Source: Actinoplanes oblitus (GTDB taxonomy: Bacteria; Actinomycetota; Actinomycetes; Mycobacteriales; Micromonosporaceae). From it: a DNA stretch of 64,000 nucleotides. Positions 1 through 8,781 of this stretch are shown here, piece after piece. The stretch's first letter is position 1; each line of letters begins with the position of its first letter. A program made the position numbers and the translations under genes. The stretch spans positions 1,379,501 through 1,443,500 of the forward strand of contig NZ_CP126980.1 in the NCBI RefSeq assembly GCF_030252345.1, given 5' to 3'. The notes under the pieces are model-generated. The model did no database searches. It was not told the DNA's origin and worked only from the letters and a program-made list of their open reading frames with translations.

Positions 1-135
1 AACCGGCTCTACATGCGCAAGGACAGCCCCCAGGGCGTGGCCGGTAGCGCCGAATGGGGAGCGATCCGGCTGTCCCGCTGGGATCCCGACGTCGAGGCCC
101 TGATCAGCCCCTACACCCTGCATTCGTTCGCGTGA
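1..135 (+). CDS. Phage virion protein, C-terminal fragment (probable head-tail connector)
   Basis: The open frame runs from the window edge to TGA at 133-135 and encodes the last 44 residues of a protein that starts outside the window. The tail is Trp/Arg-rich and ends in ALISPYTLHSFA. It lies 13 bp before a tail-terminator-like gene on the same strand. In siphovirus operons that slot belongs to a head-tail connector or stopper. Function is inferred from position only; too little is present for a family call. Confidence 0.55.
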   Translation, partial: NRLYMRKDSPQGVAGSAEWGAIRLSRWDPDVEALISPYTLHSFA

Positions 136-148
136 GGAGCGCTGACCG

Positions 149-574
149 ATGGATCTGACCGCTGTCCGCGAGGGCCTGGCCGACGTCGTCCGCGCGGCAC
201 TGCCCGAGCTGACCTGCTACGGCGACGTCCCCGACTCGATCAGCGAACCGGCCTTTCTCGCCGGAGAGGTCGACATCACGTACGACACGACGTTCGGGGA
301 CGACGACGAGATCACCGCCACGTGCCGCGTGCTGGTGTCCCGCTCGGACGACAAGGCCGGCCAGAAGCTGCTGAACGCCTATCTCAGCCGCGGCCCGAAG
401 AGCATCAAACGAGCGATCGAGGGCACGCCCGGCGAGGCCCAGACCCTGGGCGGCGCGTGCGACGACCTTCACGTCCAGCGCATCCGGGGATATCGCTACT
501 ACCCGCACGGCGACGCGACGTACCTCGGCGCTGAGTTCGTAGTCAAGGTCATCGGCGGATCGGAAGAGGGGTAG
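149..574 (+). CDS. Tail terminator-like phage protein
   Basis: The 141-residue product is the size of siphovirus tail-terminator (tail-to-head joining) proteins, which cap the tail tube after assembly. ATG at 149 follows a GAGGAG ribosome site. The protein has no membrane segment and no Cys cluster. It is acidic at the N-terminus, with a repeated GDDDE-type acidic patch near residues 50-55. It sits directly before the first tail-tube gene, 3 bp away, which is the usual place for a terminator. I recognise the role mainly by order and size, so the exact family is uncertain. Confidence 0.6.
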   Translation: MDLTAVREGLADVVRAALPELTCYGDVPDSISEPAFLAGEVDITYDTTFGDDDEITATCRVLVSRSDDKAGQKLLNAYLSRGPKSIKRAIEGTPGEAQTLGGACDDLHVQRIRGYRYYPHGDATYLGAEFVVKVIGGSEEG

Positions 575-577
575 GGC

Positions 578-1333
578 ATGAGCAAGTTCGTACTCAAGGG
601 CACGCGCCTTTTCGTGAACGCCGTCGATCTGACGTCGGTCAATAACAAGGTCGAGCTGATGGCCGAGGTCGACGAGCAGGAGTCGACCGCGTTCAACCCG
701 GATTCAGCGACCGAGGTCTGGCGCGAAGTGCTCGGCGGGATCATCTCGTCCAAGTGCTCGGCCGAAGGCCAATGGGAGGCCGGCGACCCGGGCAAGGTCG
801 ACGATGCGGCCTGGGCGGCGCTCGGCGCGATCGGCCCGGTCACGATCTGCCCAGTCGGCGGCCCGGTCGCCGCTGGCGACCTGGCGTACCTGACGACCAT
901 GCTCGCCGGGGACTACCAGATCGGCGACCAGGTCGGCAACGTCGCCCCCTGGTCGCTGGACGCCACCGGATCGTCGCCGCTGGTCCGCGGCGCCGCGCTG
1001 CACCCGCCCGGCACCGCCAGGACGTCGACGGGCAACGGCACGGCCGTCCAGCTCGGCGCCCTGGCCGCCGATCAAGCGCTGTACGTGAACCTGCACGTCC
1101 TGTCCGCGTCCGGCACCACGCCGAGCATCACGGTCAAGGTCCAGTCCGACGACAACAGCGGCATGACCTCGCCGACCGACCGCGCGACGTTCACCGCGGC
1201 GACCACCCGCGACGCCCAGACCGCGAAGATCGTCGGCGCGATCACCGACGACTACTGGCGGATCGCCTGGACGATCTCCGGCACCGGCCCGAGTTTCCTG
1301 GTCATTGTGTCCGCCGGAATCGGCCCGGCCTGA
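578..1333 (+). CDS. Major tail tube protein, long paralogue
   Basis: This 251-residue protein shares its N-terminal half with the product of 1626-2036: both start with a K-x-VLK strand, share EVDEQE near residue 31-36, then a W-x-EVLGGI block and a DAA-x-AL-x-AI helix. That is the beta-rich core expected of a phage tail-tube subunit. Residues from about 125 to 251 form an extra domain rich in Ser, Thr and Gly, which could decorate the outside of the tail. It follows the terminator gene by 3 bp behind a good ribosome site. Whether both paralogues enter the tube is not known from sequence. Confidence 0.7.
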   Translation: MSKFVLKGTRLFVNAVDLTSVNNKVELMAEVDEQESTAFNPDSATEVWREVLGGIISSKCSAEGQWEAGDPGKVDDAAWAALGAIGPVTICPVGGPVAAGDLAYLTTMLAGDYQIGDQVGNVAPWSLDATGSSPLVRGAALHPPGTARTSTGNGTAVQLGALAADQALYVNLHVLSASGTTPSITVKVQSDDNSGMTSPTDRATFTAATTRDAQTAKIVGAITDDYWRIAWTISGTGPSFLVIVSAGIGPA

Positions 1334-1334
1334 C

Positions 1335-1553
1335 GTGGCCGGCCGAAAGCGCCCCGACTGGCGTCGAGCCCGCACGATCGGCGCCTGGATCCTGCTGGTC
1401 GGCTCGATCATCGGCTGGCCCGTCTCCGCCGTGCTCTGGGCCCAGGACGAACCACCGTTCGTGCTCGGCCTGTCCTGGCTGGCAATCATCCTGACCGCCG
1501 CCGACCTGCTCGCGACCTCCCAGGTCCACGAGGAGCAGGCCGACGCCGGCTGA
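1335..1553 (+). CDS. Small two-helix membrane protein in tail operon
   Basis: A GTG start at 1335 lies one base after the previous stop and gives 72 residues. A basic N-terminus (RKRPDWRRAR) is followed by two hydrophobic segments, about residues 15-36 and 43-62, and an acidic tail. No family is recognised. It is unusual to find a membrane protein between two tail-tube genes. It could be a small exclusion or accessory protein, or an insertion that separated a duplicated tube gene. The GTG start has no strong ribosome site, so translation is probably coupled to the upstream gene. Confidence 0.5.
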   Translation: MAGRKRPDWRRARTIGAWILLVGSIIGWPVSAVLWAQDEPPFVLGLSWLAIILTAADLLATSQVHEEQADAG

Positions 1554-1625
1554 GTAACACCGCACCGCGTCCCGTCCGCCGCCCGGCGTCCGGGCAGTTC
1601 GTCATGCCCGAAGGAGGGCCCCGAA

Positions 1626-2036
1626 ATGGCCAAGCGCGTACTCAAAGACTGCTACGTCTCGATCGACAGCAACCTGATCCACGGCTACTGCTCCAAGCTG
1701 GCCCTGAAGATCGAGGTCGACGAGCAGGAAGTGACCACGTTCGGATCGCTCGGCTGGAAGGAAGTCCTCGGCGGCATCCAGTCCGGCGGCCTCGACCTGG
1801 ACCTGAAGCAGGACGCAGCCGCGGCCGCGCTCGACGCGATCATGTTCCCGCTGATCGGCACGGTCGTCCCGTTCGAGGTCCGGATCTCCCAGGCGTCGGT
1901 CGGCACCTCGAACCCGAAGTTCACGGGGAACGTGCTGATCAAGGAATGGACGCCGATCTCCGGCGGCGTCGGCGACGTCGCCGAGGTCTCCGTCTCGTTC
2001 CCGACCTCCGGCGCCGTGACCCGCGCCACGTCATGA
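1626..2036 (+). CDS. Major tail tube protein, short paralogue
   Basis: The 136-residue product has the size of a plain tail-tube subunit. ATG follows a strong AAGGAGGG site. The EVDEQE motif near residue 30, the W-KEVLGGI block and the DAA-AALDAI helix match the protein at 578-1333, showing common ancestry. The following gene overlaps it by the four bases ATGA, so both are translated together. In virions the tube protein forms stacked rings around the tape measure. I favour this shorter copy as the main tube subunit and the longer copy as a decorated or minor version. Confidence 0.75.
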   Translation: MAKRVLKDCYVSIDSNLIHGYCSKLALKIEVDEQEVTTFGSLGWKEVLGGIQSGGLDLDLKQDAAAAALDAIMFPLIGTVVPFEVRISQASVGTSNPKFTGNVLIKEWTPISGGVGDVAEVSVSFPTSGAVTRATS

Positions 2037-2521
2037 TCGAGATGGAGGTGGACGCCTCCGCCCTGAAGGCCCTCGGCGCCGCCCTGGGCGCCGAGGCCGA
2101 CGGGAAGAAGCTGCGCCGCGACCTGGCGAAGGAGATGCGCGGCGCGCTCCAGCCCGCGGCCGCGGCCGCCAAGTCCAGCATCATGTCGATGGCGTCGTCC
2201 GGCCTCTACTCGACCGGGACTCCGCTGCGCGCCACGATCGCCCGCGGCGTCAAGGCCGAGGCCCGCCTCACCGGCCGTTCGACCGGCGCCCGGGTCAAGG
2301 CCACCAAGAAGGGGATGCCGCGCGAGTTCGCCAACGCGCCGAAGCGCACCAACAGCGCGAAGGGCTGGCGCCGCCGGGTCTTCCGTAGCGACACCTGGGT
2401 GGCCCAGATGGGTCGCCCCGACTGGTTCGACCAGCCCATGGAGCAGAGCGCCCCCGAGGCCCGCGCGGCCGTCGTGCGCGCCATGGGCGCCGCCGCCCGA
2501 CGGATCACGAGGAGAGTCTGA
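2033..2521 (+). CDS. HK97 gp10-like phage tail completion protein
   Basis: The start is the ATG at 2033, which overlaps the tube-gene stop as ATGA, giving 162 residues. The protein is basic, with a helical Ala-rich N-terminal half (roughly residues 8-55), a TG-x-PLR stretch and an Arg/Lys-rich middle. This pattern resembles the HK97 gp10 / tail completion family. Members help join tail and head. That family usually lies before the tube gene, so finding it after the tube gene is a little odd. The family call is tentative. Confidence 0.5.
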   Translation: MIEMEVDASALKALGAALGAEADGKKLRRDLAKEMRGALQPAAAAAKSSIMSMASSGLYSTGTPLRATIARGVKAEARLTGRSTGARVKATKKGMPREFANAPKRTNSAKGWRRRVFRSDTWVAQMGRPDWFDQPMEQSAPEARAAVVRAMGAAARRITRRV

Positions 2522-2934
2522 TGTTCGTCACGTACAGCCCGGAGGACGGCGACCAGCAGCGCTGGGAGTTCAACCCGGACCGCGTCCGGCAGTCCAAGGC
2601 CGAGATGATCGAGAAGCGCTACGGCGCCAACTGGGACCAGTTCCGGGCCGGCGTCCAGTCCGGCGACAGCCGCGCCCGGCGCGTGCTGCTGTGGCACCTG
2701 ATGAGCATGGAACACCCCGCGATGCGGATCGAGGACGTTCCCGATTTCTGCATGGGTGAGCTGAAGGTCGAGCACTCCCGCGGAGAGCTGGTGATGCTGC
2801 GCGACCGGCTGGCCAAGGCGAACATTCCCGAGTCGGACCGCGAGCAGATGCTGACCGCCCTGGACATCGAGATCACGGACGCAATGGCGAGCGAGGCCGA
2901 CGAGGGAAAAGCGACCTCGAACAGCGCCGACTGA
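2521..2934 (+). CDS. Tail assembly chaperone, short form (gpG-like)
   Basis: The 137-residue acidic protein starts at an ATG that shares one base with the previous stop. It lies just before the tape measure gene and carries a slippery heptamer 24 bases before its stop. These are hallmarks of lambda gpG-type chaperones, which coat the tape measure during tail assembly. It contains a helix-rich core and an acidic C-terminus. About 130 residues are shared with the frameshifted long form described separately. Confidence 0.8.
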   Translation: MFVTYSPEDGDQQRWEFNPDRVRQSKAEMIEKRYGANWDQFRAGVQSGDSRARRVLLWHLMSMEHPAMRIEDVPDFCMGELKVEHSRGELVMLRDRLAKANIPESDREQMLTALDIEITDAMASEADEGKATSNSAD

Positions 2935-3065
2935 CCCGGCTCGGCCTGTTCGCGCATTACCTCGGAATCCGCCCCTGGGAAATCGAACAGCTGACCGTCG
3001 AGGAGTTCGACCAGCTGTGCGAGTTCGTCGACCAGGCGAATAAGAAACCAGACAAAGACGAATGA
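2521..3065 (+). CDS. Tail assembly chaperone, -1 frameshift long form (gpGT-like)
   Basis: A -1 shift on GGGAAAA at 2904-2910 joins the first 130 codons to 51 codons of the overlapping frame, ending at TGA 3063-3065 (181 residues). The added domain reads through YLGIRPWEIEQLTVEEF and a Lys/Asp-rich end, which looks like the T domain of lambda GT proteins (aromatic-PW-E, then a 'mT.eEf' helix). Without the shift this coding stretch has no start codon. In the family, the G to GT ratio is set by the slip frequency. This product is inferred from the heptamer, frame and gene position. Confidence 0.8.
2904..2910 (+). promoter_or_regulatory. Programmed -1 ribosomal frameshift heptamer
   Basis: The bases GGGAAAA are read as G-GGA-AAA in the zero frame of the chaperone gene, which is the canonical X-XXY-YYZ arrangement for -1 slippage. 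The zero frame stops at 2932-2934, while the -1 frame stays open to 3065. Such poly-A runs are scarce in this GC-rich operon, which makes the site stand out. Confidence 0.85.
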
Positions 3066-3086
3066 CCGGCGAAAGGGGGCGGCCGC

Positions 3087-5057
3087 ATGTCGAGCGATAC
3101 CAGCCTGGTTTTCAACATTCTCGCCAAGGACAAGGCGAGTAAGACGTTCGACAAAATCAAGGGAGCGGCCGCCGTGGCCGGCGTCGCAATCGGCGCCGCG
3201 CTCACGGCCGGCGTCGCCCAGATGCTGGAGCAGTCGAAAACCTCGGCCCTGCTGGAAGCCCAGCTCGGCGCCGGAACACCCGCGGCCGCCCAGGCCGGTA
3301 AGGCCGCCGGGGACGTCTACGCCAGCGGCGTCGTCGGCTCGATCGAGGAAGCGAACGCCGCGGTCAAGGCCGCGCTACAGAACGCGCTGGTCCCGCCCGA
3401 CGCGTCCTCGGCCCAGATCGACGCCGTCGCCTCGAAAATCACCAACCTGGGCGCCGAGATGGAAGAGGACGCCGGACGGGTCTCAGCGGCCGTCTCGCAG
3501 ATGATCCGGACCGGCCTGGTCCAGTCTGCCGAGGAAGGCTTCGACCTGCTCCAGAAGGGCGTAGAGGGCGGCGTCAACAAGTCACAGGACCTGCTCGACA
3601 CGTTCAATGAGTACGGCACTCAGTTCCGGGCCCTGGGCATCAGCGGGCCCCAGGCAATGGGCCTGCTGTCGCAGTCGCTCAAGGCTGGAGCTCGCGACTC
3701 CGACGTGGCCGCGGACGCGCTGAAAGAGTTCGTCCTGATCGGCGCGAGCGGAAGCGCCAAGGCCGCGGCCGGATTCAAGGCCCTGGGCCTGGACGCGAAG
3801 CAGATGACCTCGGACATCGCCAAGGGCGGCCCGACCGCCTCGGCCGCCCTGGGGACCGTCCTCGACAAGCTCCGCGCCATGCCGCCCAGCGCCCAGAAGA
3901 CCGCCGCGGCGACCGCGCTGTTCGGCACCAAGTCCGAGGATCTCCAGGCCGCGCTGAACGGGATGGACCTGTCCAAGGCGTCGACGGAGATGGGCAACGT
4001 GGCCGGCGCCGCGGACCGTGCCGGGAACGCGCTCGAGGAATCCGCCGGCGCCAAGCTCGACGCGTTCAAGCGCCGCGCCCAGGGCGCCCTGATCGACGTG
4101 CTGGCCCAGGCCGTCCCGTACGTCGAGGCGACGTTTGGCTGGCTGTCGCGTAACAGTTCCTGGGTCGTGCCGCTGGCGACCGGCCTGGGCATCCTGGCCG
4201 GAGTGATCTACGCGATCACGACCGCGATGAAGGTCTGGACCGCCGTCCAGACCGTCCTGAACCTGGCGCTCTGGACGTCGCCTATCACATGGATCGTCCT
4301 GGCGATCATCGCCCTGGTCGCAATCGTCGTCCTGCTCGCCACGAAAACCCGGTTCTTCCAGACGATCTGGGCCGGAGTGTGGGGATTCCTGAAGGCCGTC
4401 GGAGCCTGGTTCGCTGGGCCGTTCGCCGGATTCTTCGTGTCCACCTGGCAGAAGATCACCTCGGCCGCGTCGACCGCCTGGACGTGGATCCGTACGAAAA
4501 TCGCCGGATTCGTTTCCTGGGTCGGCGCTATCCCAGGCCGCATTTCCTCGTTGTTCTCGAATGGCTGGAATGCGATCCGCAATAAAGCGGCCTCCGCATT
4601 CGATTCCGTCCGGAATAAGGTCACCAGTTGGTATAACTGGATCGTCGGCATTCCGGGGAGAGTGAGCGCGAAACTGCGCTCTACGTTCGACGGTTTGGCC
4701 AGCAGCGCGCGAAGCGCGTTCAACTCCGTCGCCGGATTCTGGAACCGCACGGTCGGAAGCCTGGGTTTCCAGGCCCCGAGCTGGGTTCCCGGGATGGGCG
4801 GCAAGGGCTGGTCCGTGCCCGACATCCCGTACCTGGCGAACGGCGGCACGATCACCGGGGCCGGCCTGGCCATGGTCGGCGAGCGCGGCCCCGAGCTGCT
4901 GTCGCTCAACCGCGGCGCCCAGGTGACGCCGCTCAACCGGGCCGGCGCTGGCGGCGGCCGGTTCGTCCTGGAGATCGACGTCACCGGCCAGGACGCCGAA
5001 ATGGTCCGCTGGCTGCGCAAGCTGATGCGTACGGCGAATCTCCTGCAAACCGCATGA
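3087..5057 (+). CDS. Tail tape measure protein
   Basis: This 656-residue protein follows the G/GT chaperone genes, as tape measures do. The N-terminal 330 residues are Ala-rich and helical. Hydrophobic segments appear around residues 355-380, 390-418 and 425-450. After them come Trp-rich repeats of the type 'GxFxNxWNxIRxKxxSxFxSVxNK' up to about residue 545. The C-terminal end has a Gly-rich PNGGTI-like motif (YLANGGTITG) and a VGERGPELL motif, both common in tape measures of actinophages. It sets tail length and helps DNA entry; at 656 residues it implies a fairly short tail. No lysozyme or peptidase domain is apparent. Confidence 0.9.
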   Translation: MSSDTSLVFNILAKDKASKTFDKIKGAAAVAGVAIGAALTAGVAQMLEQSKTSALLEAQLGAGTPAAAQAGKAAGDVYASGVVGSIEEANAAVKAALQNALVPPDASSAQIDAVASKITNLGAEMEEDAGRVSAAVSQMIRTGLVQSAEEGFDLLQKGVEGGVNKSQDLLDTFNEYGTQFRALGISGPQAMGLLSQSLKAGARDSDVAADALKEFVLIGASGSAKAAAGFKALGLDAKQMTSDIAKGGPTASAALGTVLDKLRAMPPSAQKTAAATALFGTKSEDLQAALNGMDLSKASTEMGNVAGAADRAGNALEESAGAKLDAFKRRAQGALIDVLAQAVPYVEATFGWLSRNSSWVVPLATGLGILAGVIYAITTAMKVWTAVQTVLNLALWTSPITWIVLAIIALVAIVVLLATKTRFFQTIWAGVWGFLKAVGAWFAGPFAGFFVSTWQKITSAASTAWTWIRTKIAGFVSWVGAIPGRISSLFSNGWNAIRNKAASAFDSVRNKVTSWYNWIVGIPGRVSAKLRSTFDGLASSARSAFNSVAGFWNRTVGSLGFQAPSWVPGMGGKGWSVPDIPYLANGGTITGAGLAMVGERGPELLSLNRGAQVTPLNRAGAGGGRFVLEIDVTGQDAEMVRWLRKLMRTANLLQTA

Positions 5058-5074
5058 CGACCAGGGGGTGAACA

Positions 5075-7768
5075 ATGCCGTTCCCGACCAGCCTGCTACC
5101 CGTATCGGTCTGGCTTGCTCCCGGCTCGAACCCGGTCGACCCGTCGACCTGGGTCTGGCAGGACATCACCGACGACGTCCGGATCACGGCCGGGATCAGC
5201 ATCGAGGAAGGCCGGGCCGACGAGGGCAACAAGGTCGACCCGTCCAAATGCACGCTCACCCTCGACAACCGGTCCGGCAACTACAGCCCGCGTAACGCGC
5301 TCGGCCAGTGGTACGGCCAGCTGCGCAAGAACACCCCGCTCCAGGTCCGCGTCGACCAGGGCGTGGACACCTTCGGCCGCGAGGTCACGAACGGCTGGGG
5401 CACCTCGGACAGCGGCCACGAATGGGAAGTAGGCACCCCGTCGGCCTACCTGGTCGACGGGGCGGCCGGACTGGTCACCCTCGCAACCGACAACCTGGCC
5501 ACCTACTCCCGGCTGGTCGACGGCGGCGCCCTGGACGTCGACGTCGAGTATGTCGCCTCGATCAACGCCGTCACGACCGGCGCGGCCTGGCGATCGGGCG
5601 TACTGGCCCGCTATATCGACAATGACAATCACTACCGGCTGTATACCGTTTTCGATCCGTCCGGAGAGATCTACGTCCGGATCGCCAAGGTGGTCAACGG
5701 ATCGATCCCTGTGCTGGTGGGAGGCGTTCCGACCGGGGTCACGTACGCCAGCGGAACTAAGATCCGCACACGCGTCCAGGTCTCCGGATCCAGTCTGCGC
5801 ATCCGCTGCTGGCTCGACGGCACCACCGAGCCCGGCATCTGGAACGCATCGGTCGAGGACTCCGACCTACCCCGCGGATCAGGCGTCGGCTTCTACCAGT
5901 CGCGCGTCGAGGGCAATACCAACTCCGGCGCGATGGCCGTCAGCATCGACTACTACCGCGCGGCCGCGCTGCTGTTCACCGGCACCGTTCCCGAGTGGTC
6001 CGTCCGCTGGGACAAGTCCGGCAAGAACTGCACTGGGCCGATCGTGGCGTCCGGCATCCTGCGCCGTCTCCAGCAGGGCGCGAGCCCGCTCCGGTCGCCG
6101 ATCTACCGCCAGCTGACCCGCTACAACCCGACGGCCTACTGGCCGATGGAGGACGGCAACGACGCGACCACCGCGGCGTCGGGCATCACGCGCGGCGTCG
6201 CCGCGTCCGGGACCGATGTGTCGTTCGCCGGGGACGACACGCTCCCCGGCGCCGCCACCGCGGCCAAGCTCAACACGGCCGGGACGTCGAGGATCAGCGG
6301 CCGGGTCACCAACCCGGCCAACACCCCGAACGGCTACGCCGGCGCCGCCTACTTCAAGCTGGATAGCCTTCCGGTCACCGAGAAACCTCTACTCGAGTTC
6401 CGGGGCACCGGCCGGGTCACGCGCTGGGTCATCGGCTGCGCCCCCACGGCATTCACGATCAAGGGATACGACGCAGACGGCGACCAGGTCGACGCGGCCG
6501 CCGGCTTCCACACGATCGACCCGACGAAGTGGTTCGCGATGCAGCTGGAGACCCAGGAGGTCGGCGGCACGACCGAATGGGTCCTGATCTGGCACCAGGT
6601 CGGCGCGACGATCTTCTACGCGCTCCCCGGGGACTACACCGGCTCGGCGGACAGGATCATTTCGTTCACCGCGTACGCGCCGACTGATAGCACCTCGGTT
6701 GCCCACGTGTGGATCGGCGACAACGACCTCCCGTTCGTCGACGGGACGTTCATGAAGATCTCCAACGGGTACAGCGGCGAACTAGCCGCTGACCGGATTG
6801 CCCGGTTGTGCGCCGAGGAAGGCGTCCCCGTGCTGGTCGAGGCGGGGGAAACGAAGGCCATGGGACCGCAGAAGGTCGCGAAGTTCCTCGACCTGCTCCG
6901 GCTGGCCGAGGACTCCGACGGCGGCATCCTGTTCGAGCGCGGCGCCGGACTCCAGTACCGGCCCGGCCGCGCCCGGCTGAACCCGCCCGTCGACCTGGCG
7001 CTGGACTTCGACCTCGGCCACGTCGACGACGCACCGGAACCGACCGACGACGACCAGCAGATGGGCAACGACTGGACCGTGACCCGCGAGGGCGGATCGT
7101 CCGCCCGGGTCATCGACCAGGAGCACGTCGACGAGTTCGGCCGCTACGAGCAGTCGATCACGCTGTCCCTGGCCCGTGACCGCGGCCTACGGCACCAGGC
7201 GGCCTGGCGCGTGTTCCTCGGCACCTACGACGACATGCGCTGGCCGTCGATCAGTCTCAACCTGGCCCGGAACCCGTTCCTGGTCCCGACCTGGTCGAGC
7301 CTGGTGCTCGGCGCCCGCATGACCGTCGACCACCCGCCGGACCAGGTGGCCGGCGTCGACGTCGACGTCCTGGTGGCCGGACGCAAACAGGTACTCAAGC
7401 CGAAGCTGTGGACGGCCGAGCTCAACTGCGAGCCCGCCCGCCCCTGGGACGTCGGCACGGTCGTCGAGGGACCAGAGCAGGCCCTGACGACCGGCCGCGT
7501 CCAGACGAACGGCTCGACCCTGGCCGCTGACGTCGTGGCCGGCGCCGGATCGTTGTCCGTCGCCTCGACCGGCCGGCTGTGGACGACCAACGCCGATCAC
7601 TTCCCGCTGACGATCGTCGTCGGCGGCGAACGGATGTCGGTCACCGCGATCAGCGGCCCGGCGTCGCCCCAGACGTTCACCGTGATCCGGAGCCTGAACG
7701 ACGTCGACAAGGACCACGACGCCGGTACGCCGGTCGAGGTCTACCTACCCATCCGCGTCTGCCTCTGA
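5075..7768 (+). CDS. Phage tail/baseplate protein with LamG-like domain
   Basis: The 897-residue protein directly follows the tape measure behind an AGGGGGTG site. The first 330 residues look like a distal-tail or upper-baseplate protein of actinophages (early VW-LAPGSNP segment, 'TLDNRSGNYSPRN' strand). Two carbohydrate-binding-like jelly-roll stretches seem present: one at about 105-290, and one at 350-570 that opens with YWPMEDG and resembles a LamG/concanavalin fold. The C-terminal 250 residues resume a baseplate-like style. It probably forms the tail tip and contacts surface sugars; this role is inferred from position and domain style. Confidence 0.75.
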   Translation: MPFPTSLLPVSVWLAPGSNPVDPSTWVWQDITDDVRITAGISIEEGRADEGNKVDPSKCTLTLDNRSGNYSPRNALGQWYGQLRKNTPLQVRVDQGVDTFGREVTNGWGTSDSGHEWEVGTPSAYLVDGAAGLVTLATDNLATYSRLVDGGALDVDVEYVASINAVTTGAAWRSGVLARYIDNDNHYRLYTVFDPSGEIYVRIAKVVNGSIPVLVGGVPTGVTYASGTKIRTRVQVSGSSLRIRCWLDGTTEPGIWNASVEDSDLPRGSGVGFYQSRVEGNTNSGAMAVSIDYYRAAALLFTGTVPEWSVRWDKSGKNCTGPIVASGILRRLQQGASPLRSPIYRQLTRYNPTAYWPMEDGNDATTAASGITRGVAASGTDVSFAGDDTLPGAATAAKLNTAGTSRISGRVTNPANTPNGYAGAAYFKLDSLPVTEKPLLEFRGTGRVTRWVIGCAPTAFTIKGYDADGDQVDAAAGFHTIDPTKWFAMQLETQEVGGTTEWVLIWHQVGATIFYALPGDYTGSADRIISFTAYAPTDSTSVAHVWIGDNDLPFVDGTFMKISNGYSGELAADRIARLCAEEGVPVLVEAGETKAMGPQKVAKFLDLLRLAEDSDGGILFERGAGLQYRPGRARLNPPVDLALDFDLGHVDDAPEPTDDDQQMGNDWTVTREGGSSARVIDQEHVDEFGRYEQSITLSLARDRGLRHQAAWRVFLGTYDDMRWPSISLNLARNPFLVPTWSSLVLGARMTVDHPPDQVAGVDVDVLVAGRKQVLKPKLWTAELNCEPARPWDVGTVVEGPEQALTTGRVQTNGSTLAADVVAGAGSLSVASTGRLWTTNADHFPLTIVVGGERMSVTAISGPASPQTFTVIRSLNDVDKDHDAGTPVEVYLPIRVCL

Positions 7769-7786
7769 CCGAAAGGAGGGCCTGCC

Positions 7787-8452
7787 GTGGCGCTCAACGC
7801 TGGCCAACCGCTCACCCCGGAAGACCTCGACGACCTGGAAGCGGAAACGCTCACCCTCAGCCCGGCCGCCAGCGGCGGCGCCCTGCACATCACCCTGAAC
7901 GAGGGCTACCAGCTGTACGCGGACAACCAGTCGACGATCGGCGCCGACAACTCCCGTGTCTGGCTGGCCGGTCCCAACGGCGGAGAGGCCGTCATCGGCC
8001 CCCGGGCCGGCGCTTCCTACTTCGACTCGATCCGGCTGCGCACCGACGCCACGACGTCATCGGACGCGAACGCCTACCTCGATTCGTCCAGCCAGCAACT
8101 CAAGCGCTCGACGTCGTCCCGCCGGTACAAGACCGACATCAATGACGCCGTGATCGAGCTGGACCTGTTCCGCCAGCTGCGCGTCGTCAGCTTCCAGGAC
8201 CGGGCCGAGGTCGAGGCCCTGGGCGTCGCGGCCGCCCCGCATCACCTCGGCCTGATCGCCGAGGAAGTGCACGACCTCGGCCTGACCCAGCTGGTCCAGT
8301 ACCGCGACACCGAGGACGGCCCGGTCCCCGACGGCGTCCAGTACGCACGGCTGACCCTGGGCCTGATCCAGCAGCTGGCCGACGCCGAGCGCCGGATCAC
8401 CGCACTGGAAGCCCGGCTCGGCGACGCACCGCCCGACGGGTCGGCCGGCTGA
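7787..8452 (+). CDS. Tail fibre with S74-type intramolecular chaperone domain
   Basis: GTG at 7787 follows AAAGGAGG and gives 221 residues. Residues about 1-100 form a beta-rich fibre stem. From about residue 108 the sequence SSRRYKTDI matches the start of Peptidase_S74 (endosialidase-type) chaperone domains, where a Ser and a nearby Lys drive self-cleavage. The domain then shows the usual HHLGLIAEEV block, a Tyr-rich strand and a C-terminal coiled coil (LIQQLADAERRITALEA). The chaperone trimerises the fibre and is then cut off. The short length suggests a small tip fibre. Downstream ATG overlaps its stop. Confidence 0.85.
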   Translation: MALNAGQPLTPEDLDDLEAETLTLSPAASGGALHITLNEGYQLYADNQSTIGADNSRVWLAGPNGGEAVIGPRAGASYFDSIRLRTDATTSSDANAYLDSSSQQLKRSTSSRRYKTDINDAVIELDLFRQLRVVSFQDRAEVEALGVAAAPHHLGLIAEEVHDLGLTQLVQYRDTEDGPVPDGVQYARLTLGLIQQLADAERRITALEARLGDAPPDGSAG

Positions 8453-8781
8453 TGGACTGGGTCGACCAGCTCCCCGCAGGGATACTGCCAAACCTGGGCG
8501 CCGGGTCACTGCTGGCGCTGGTCATCCTCGGCATTCTGCGCGGCTGGCTGGTCCCAAAGAAGTCCGTCGACCAGCTGCTGACCGTCCAGGACCAGCGGCT
8601 CGCCGAGGCGACCGCCCGCGGCGACGAGTGGAAGGCCGCGGCGACCGCGGCCGCCGAGCGGAACGCCGAGCTGGTCGACCAGCTGGACCAGCTCCAGGAG
8701 GTCGGCAAGACCGCGGCCGCGATCCTCGATTCCCTGCGCAGCGCGTCCGCCGGCCCCCGGCAGGGTAGGCGATCGGCATGA
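8452..8781 (+). CDS. Small membrane-anchored coiled-coil protein, holin-like
   Basis: The 109-residue product starts with ATG sharing one base with the fibre gene stop. Residues 13-33 form one membrane helix, followed by a long Ala/Glu/Gln-rich helix (about 40-95) that should form a coiled coil. Actinophages often place such one-helix proteins after the tail genes, where they are called holin-like or spanin-like. No catalytic motif is seen. A lysis role is inferred from position only. Confidence 0.55.
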   Translation: MDWVDQLPAGILPNLGAGSLLALVILGILRGWLVPKKSVDQLLTVQDQRLAEATARGDEWKAAATAAAERNAELVDQLDQLQEVGKTAAAILDSLRSASAGPRQGRRSA

